Origin: Algoriphagus machipongonensis
Lineage (GTDB): Bacteria > Bacteroidota > Bacteroidia > Cytophagales > Cyclobacteriaceae
Assembly: GCF_000166275.1 (NCBI RefSeq)
Contig: NZ_CM001023.1
Location: 3,971,001 to 4,035,000 of the forward strand
Direction: 5' to 3'
Length of the DNA stretch: 64,000 nucleotides
How positions within the stretch are numbered: position 1 is the first letter of the stretch; every line of letters starts with the position of its first letter. The position numbers and the translations under genes were made by a program. The notes under the pieces are model-generated. The model worked only from the letters and a program-made list of their open reading frames with translations, did not search any database and was not told the origin of the DNA. Of this stretch, positions 63,614 through 64,000 are shown one piece after another.

Positions 63614-64000
63614 ATGAATAATTCCAGGAGAGAGTTTCTCAAAAAGACCGCCTTATTAAGCGGAGCAGCAGGACTTTGGCAAGTTTTGCCAAGTTCAATA
63701 GAAAAAGCATTAGCTATCAGTCCTGATCCAGGGACAACTTTTGAAGATGCAGAACATGTGGTCATGTTGATGCAAGAAAACCGTTCTTTTGACCATTGCT
63801 TTGGTACACTTAGAGGTGTGAGAGGCTACAATGATCCAAGAGCGATCACCATTCCGGGAAACCTTCCTGTATGGATGCAAGCTGATAAAAAAGGCACCCA
63901 CTTTCCTCCTTTTCGTTTAGACATCAATGCCACAAAAGCTACCTGGATGCGTGATATCCCTCACTCTTGGGAAAATCAAGTTGATGCGAGGAATCGGGGG
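63614..64000 (+). CDS. Phospholipase C / acid phosphatase-type esterase with Tat leader (cut by window edge)
   Basis: First 129 residues only. Tat leader NNSRREFLKKTALLSGAAGLWQVL, then EDAEHVVMLMQENRSFDHCFGTLRGVRGYNDPRAI, the phosphoesterase family motif with the catalytic NRSFDH region (metal-binding Glu, Asn). Predicted exported folded to the periplasm; hydrolyses phospholipids or phosphate esters. Length and specificity cannot be judged here. Confidence 0.88.
   Translation, partial: MNNSRREFLKKTALLSGAAGLWQVLPSSIEKALAISPDPGTTFEDAEHVVMLMQENRSFDHCFGTLRGVRGYNDPRAITIPGNLPVWMQADKKGTHFPPFRLDINATKATWMRDIPHSWENQVDARNRG

Overview
The window looks like chromosome from a Cytophagales-type Bacteroidota, probably near Algoriphagus/Cyclobacteriaceae (inference). 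The signs are moderate AT richness, a TTTG / TAnnTTTG promoter in front of the tRNA, PorU2/PorV2-type secretion proteins, PadR-PspC and DUF4097 envelope genes, a fused ABC permease-M1 peptidase, a CtlX hydrolase, and many overlapping ATGA gene junctions.

Layout. 1-4.7 kb: cut end of a trans-sulfuration enzyme, a VTT membrane protein, and two paralogous DUF1254/DUF1214 lipoproteins, each followed by the same long imperfect palindrome (attC-like). 4.7-10.9 kb: porV2-porU2 operon. 11.2-20 kb: PadR-PspC module, beta-CASP nuclease, and an ECF sigma operon with two tandem barrel paralogues and a DUF4097 protein. 20-25.8 kb: flavin/2Fe-2S reductase, purB, small metabolic genes, beta carbonic anhydrase. 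25.7-27.3 kb: a RAYT transposase among about seven 111-bp REP-pair units, bracketed by a duplicated 83-bp copy of the terminator and gene ends shared by the two flanking convergent genes. 27.3-33.4 kb: ctlX and partner, a two-subunit molybdenum hydroxylase, a Tat-exported oxidoreductase. 33.6-34.15 kb: tRNA-Asn, a GIY-YIG gene and a second copy of the tRNA 3' end, a very small tRNA-targeted element. 35.3-41.7 kb: LytS/LytT pair divergent from an ABC transporter-peptidase operon. 42.7-60.8 kb: an exopolysaccharide/surface-glycan region with a nitric-oxide sensing module (H-NOX, HNOBA hybrid kinase, sigma-54 regulator, single-domain regulator, STAS protein), a YaiO-type barrel, mannose-1-phosphate guanylyltransferase, glycosyltransferases and a GtrA protein. 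60.8-64 kb: a decayed cyclase gene, a membrane protein/XRE regulator pair behind a double palindromic operator, an ammonium transporter and the start of a Tat-exported phospholipase C-like enzyme.

Functional reading. The most coherent system is NO sensing coupled to surface polysaccharide production: H-NOX would control the hybrid kinase beside it, which could signal through its own REC/Hpt domains to the neighbouring regulators; the glycan genes start divergently from the sigma-54 regulator. The most unusual DNA is mobile: the GIY-YIG/tRNA-Asn micro-element, the RAYT/REP cluster inside a duplicated terminator, and the attC-like palindromes. No integrase, phage or CRISPR array was seen.
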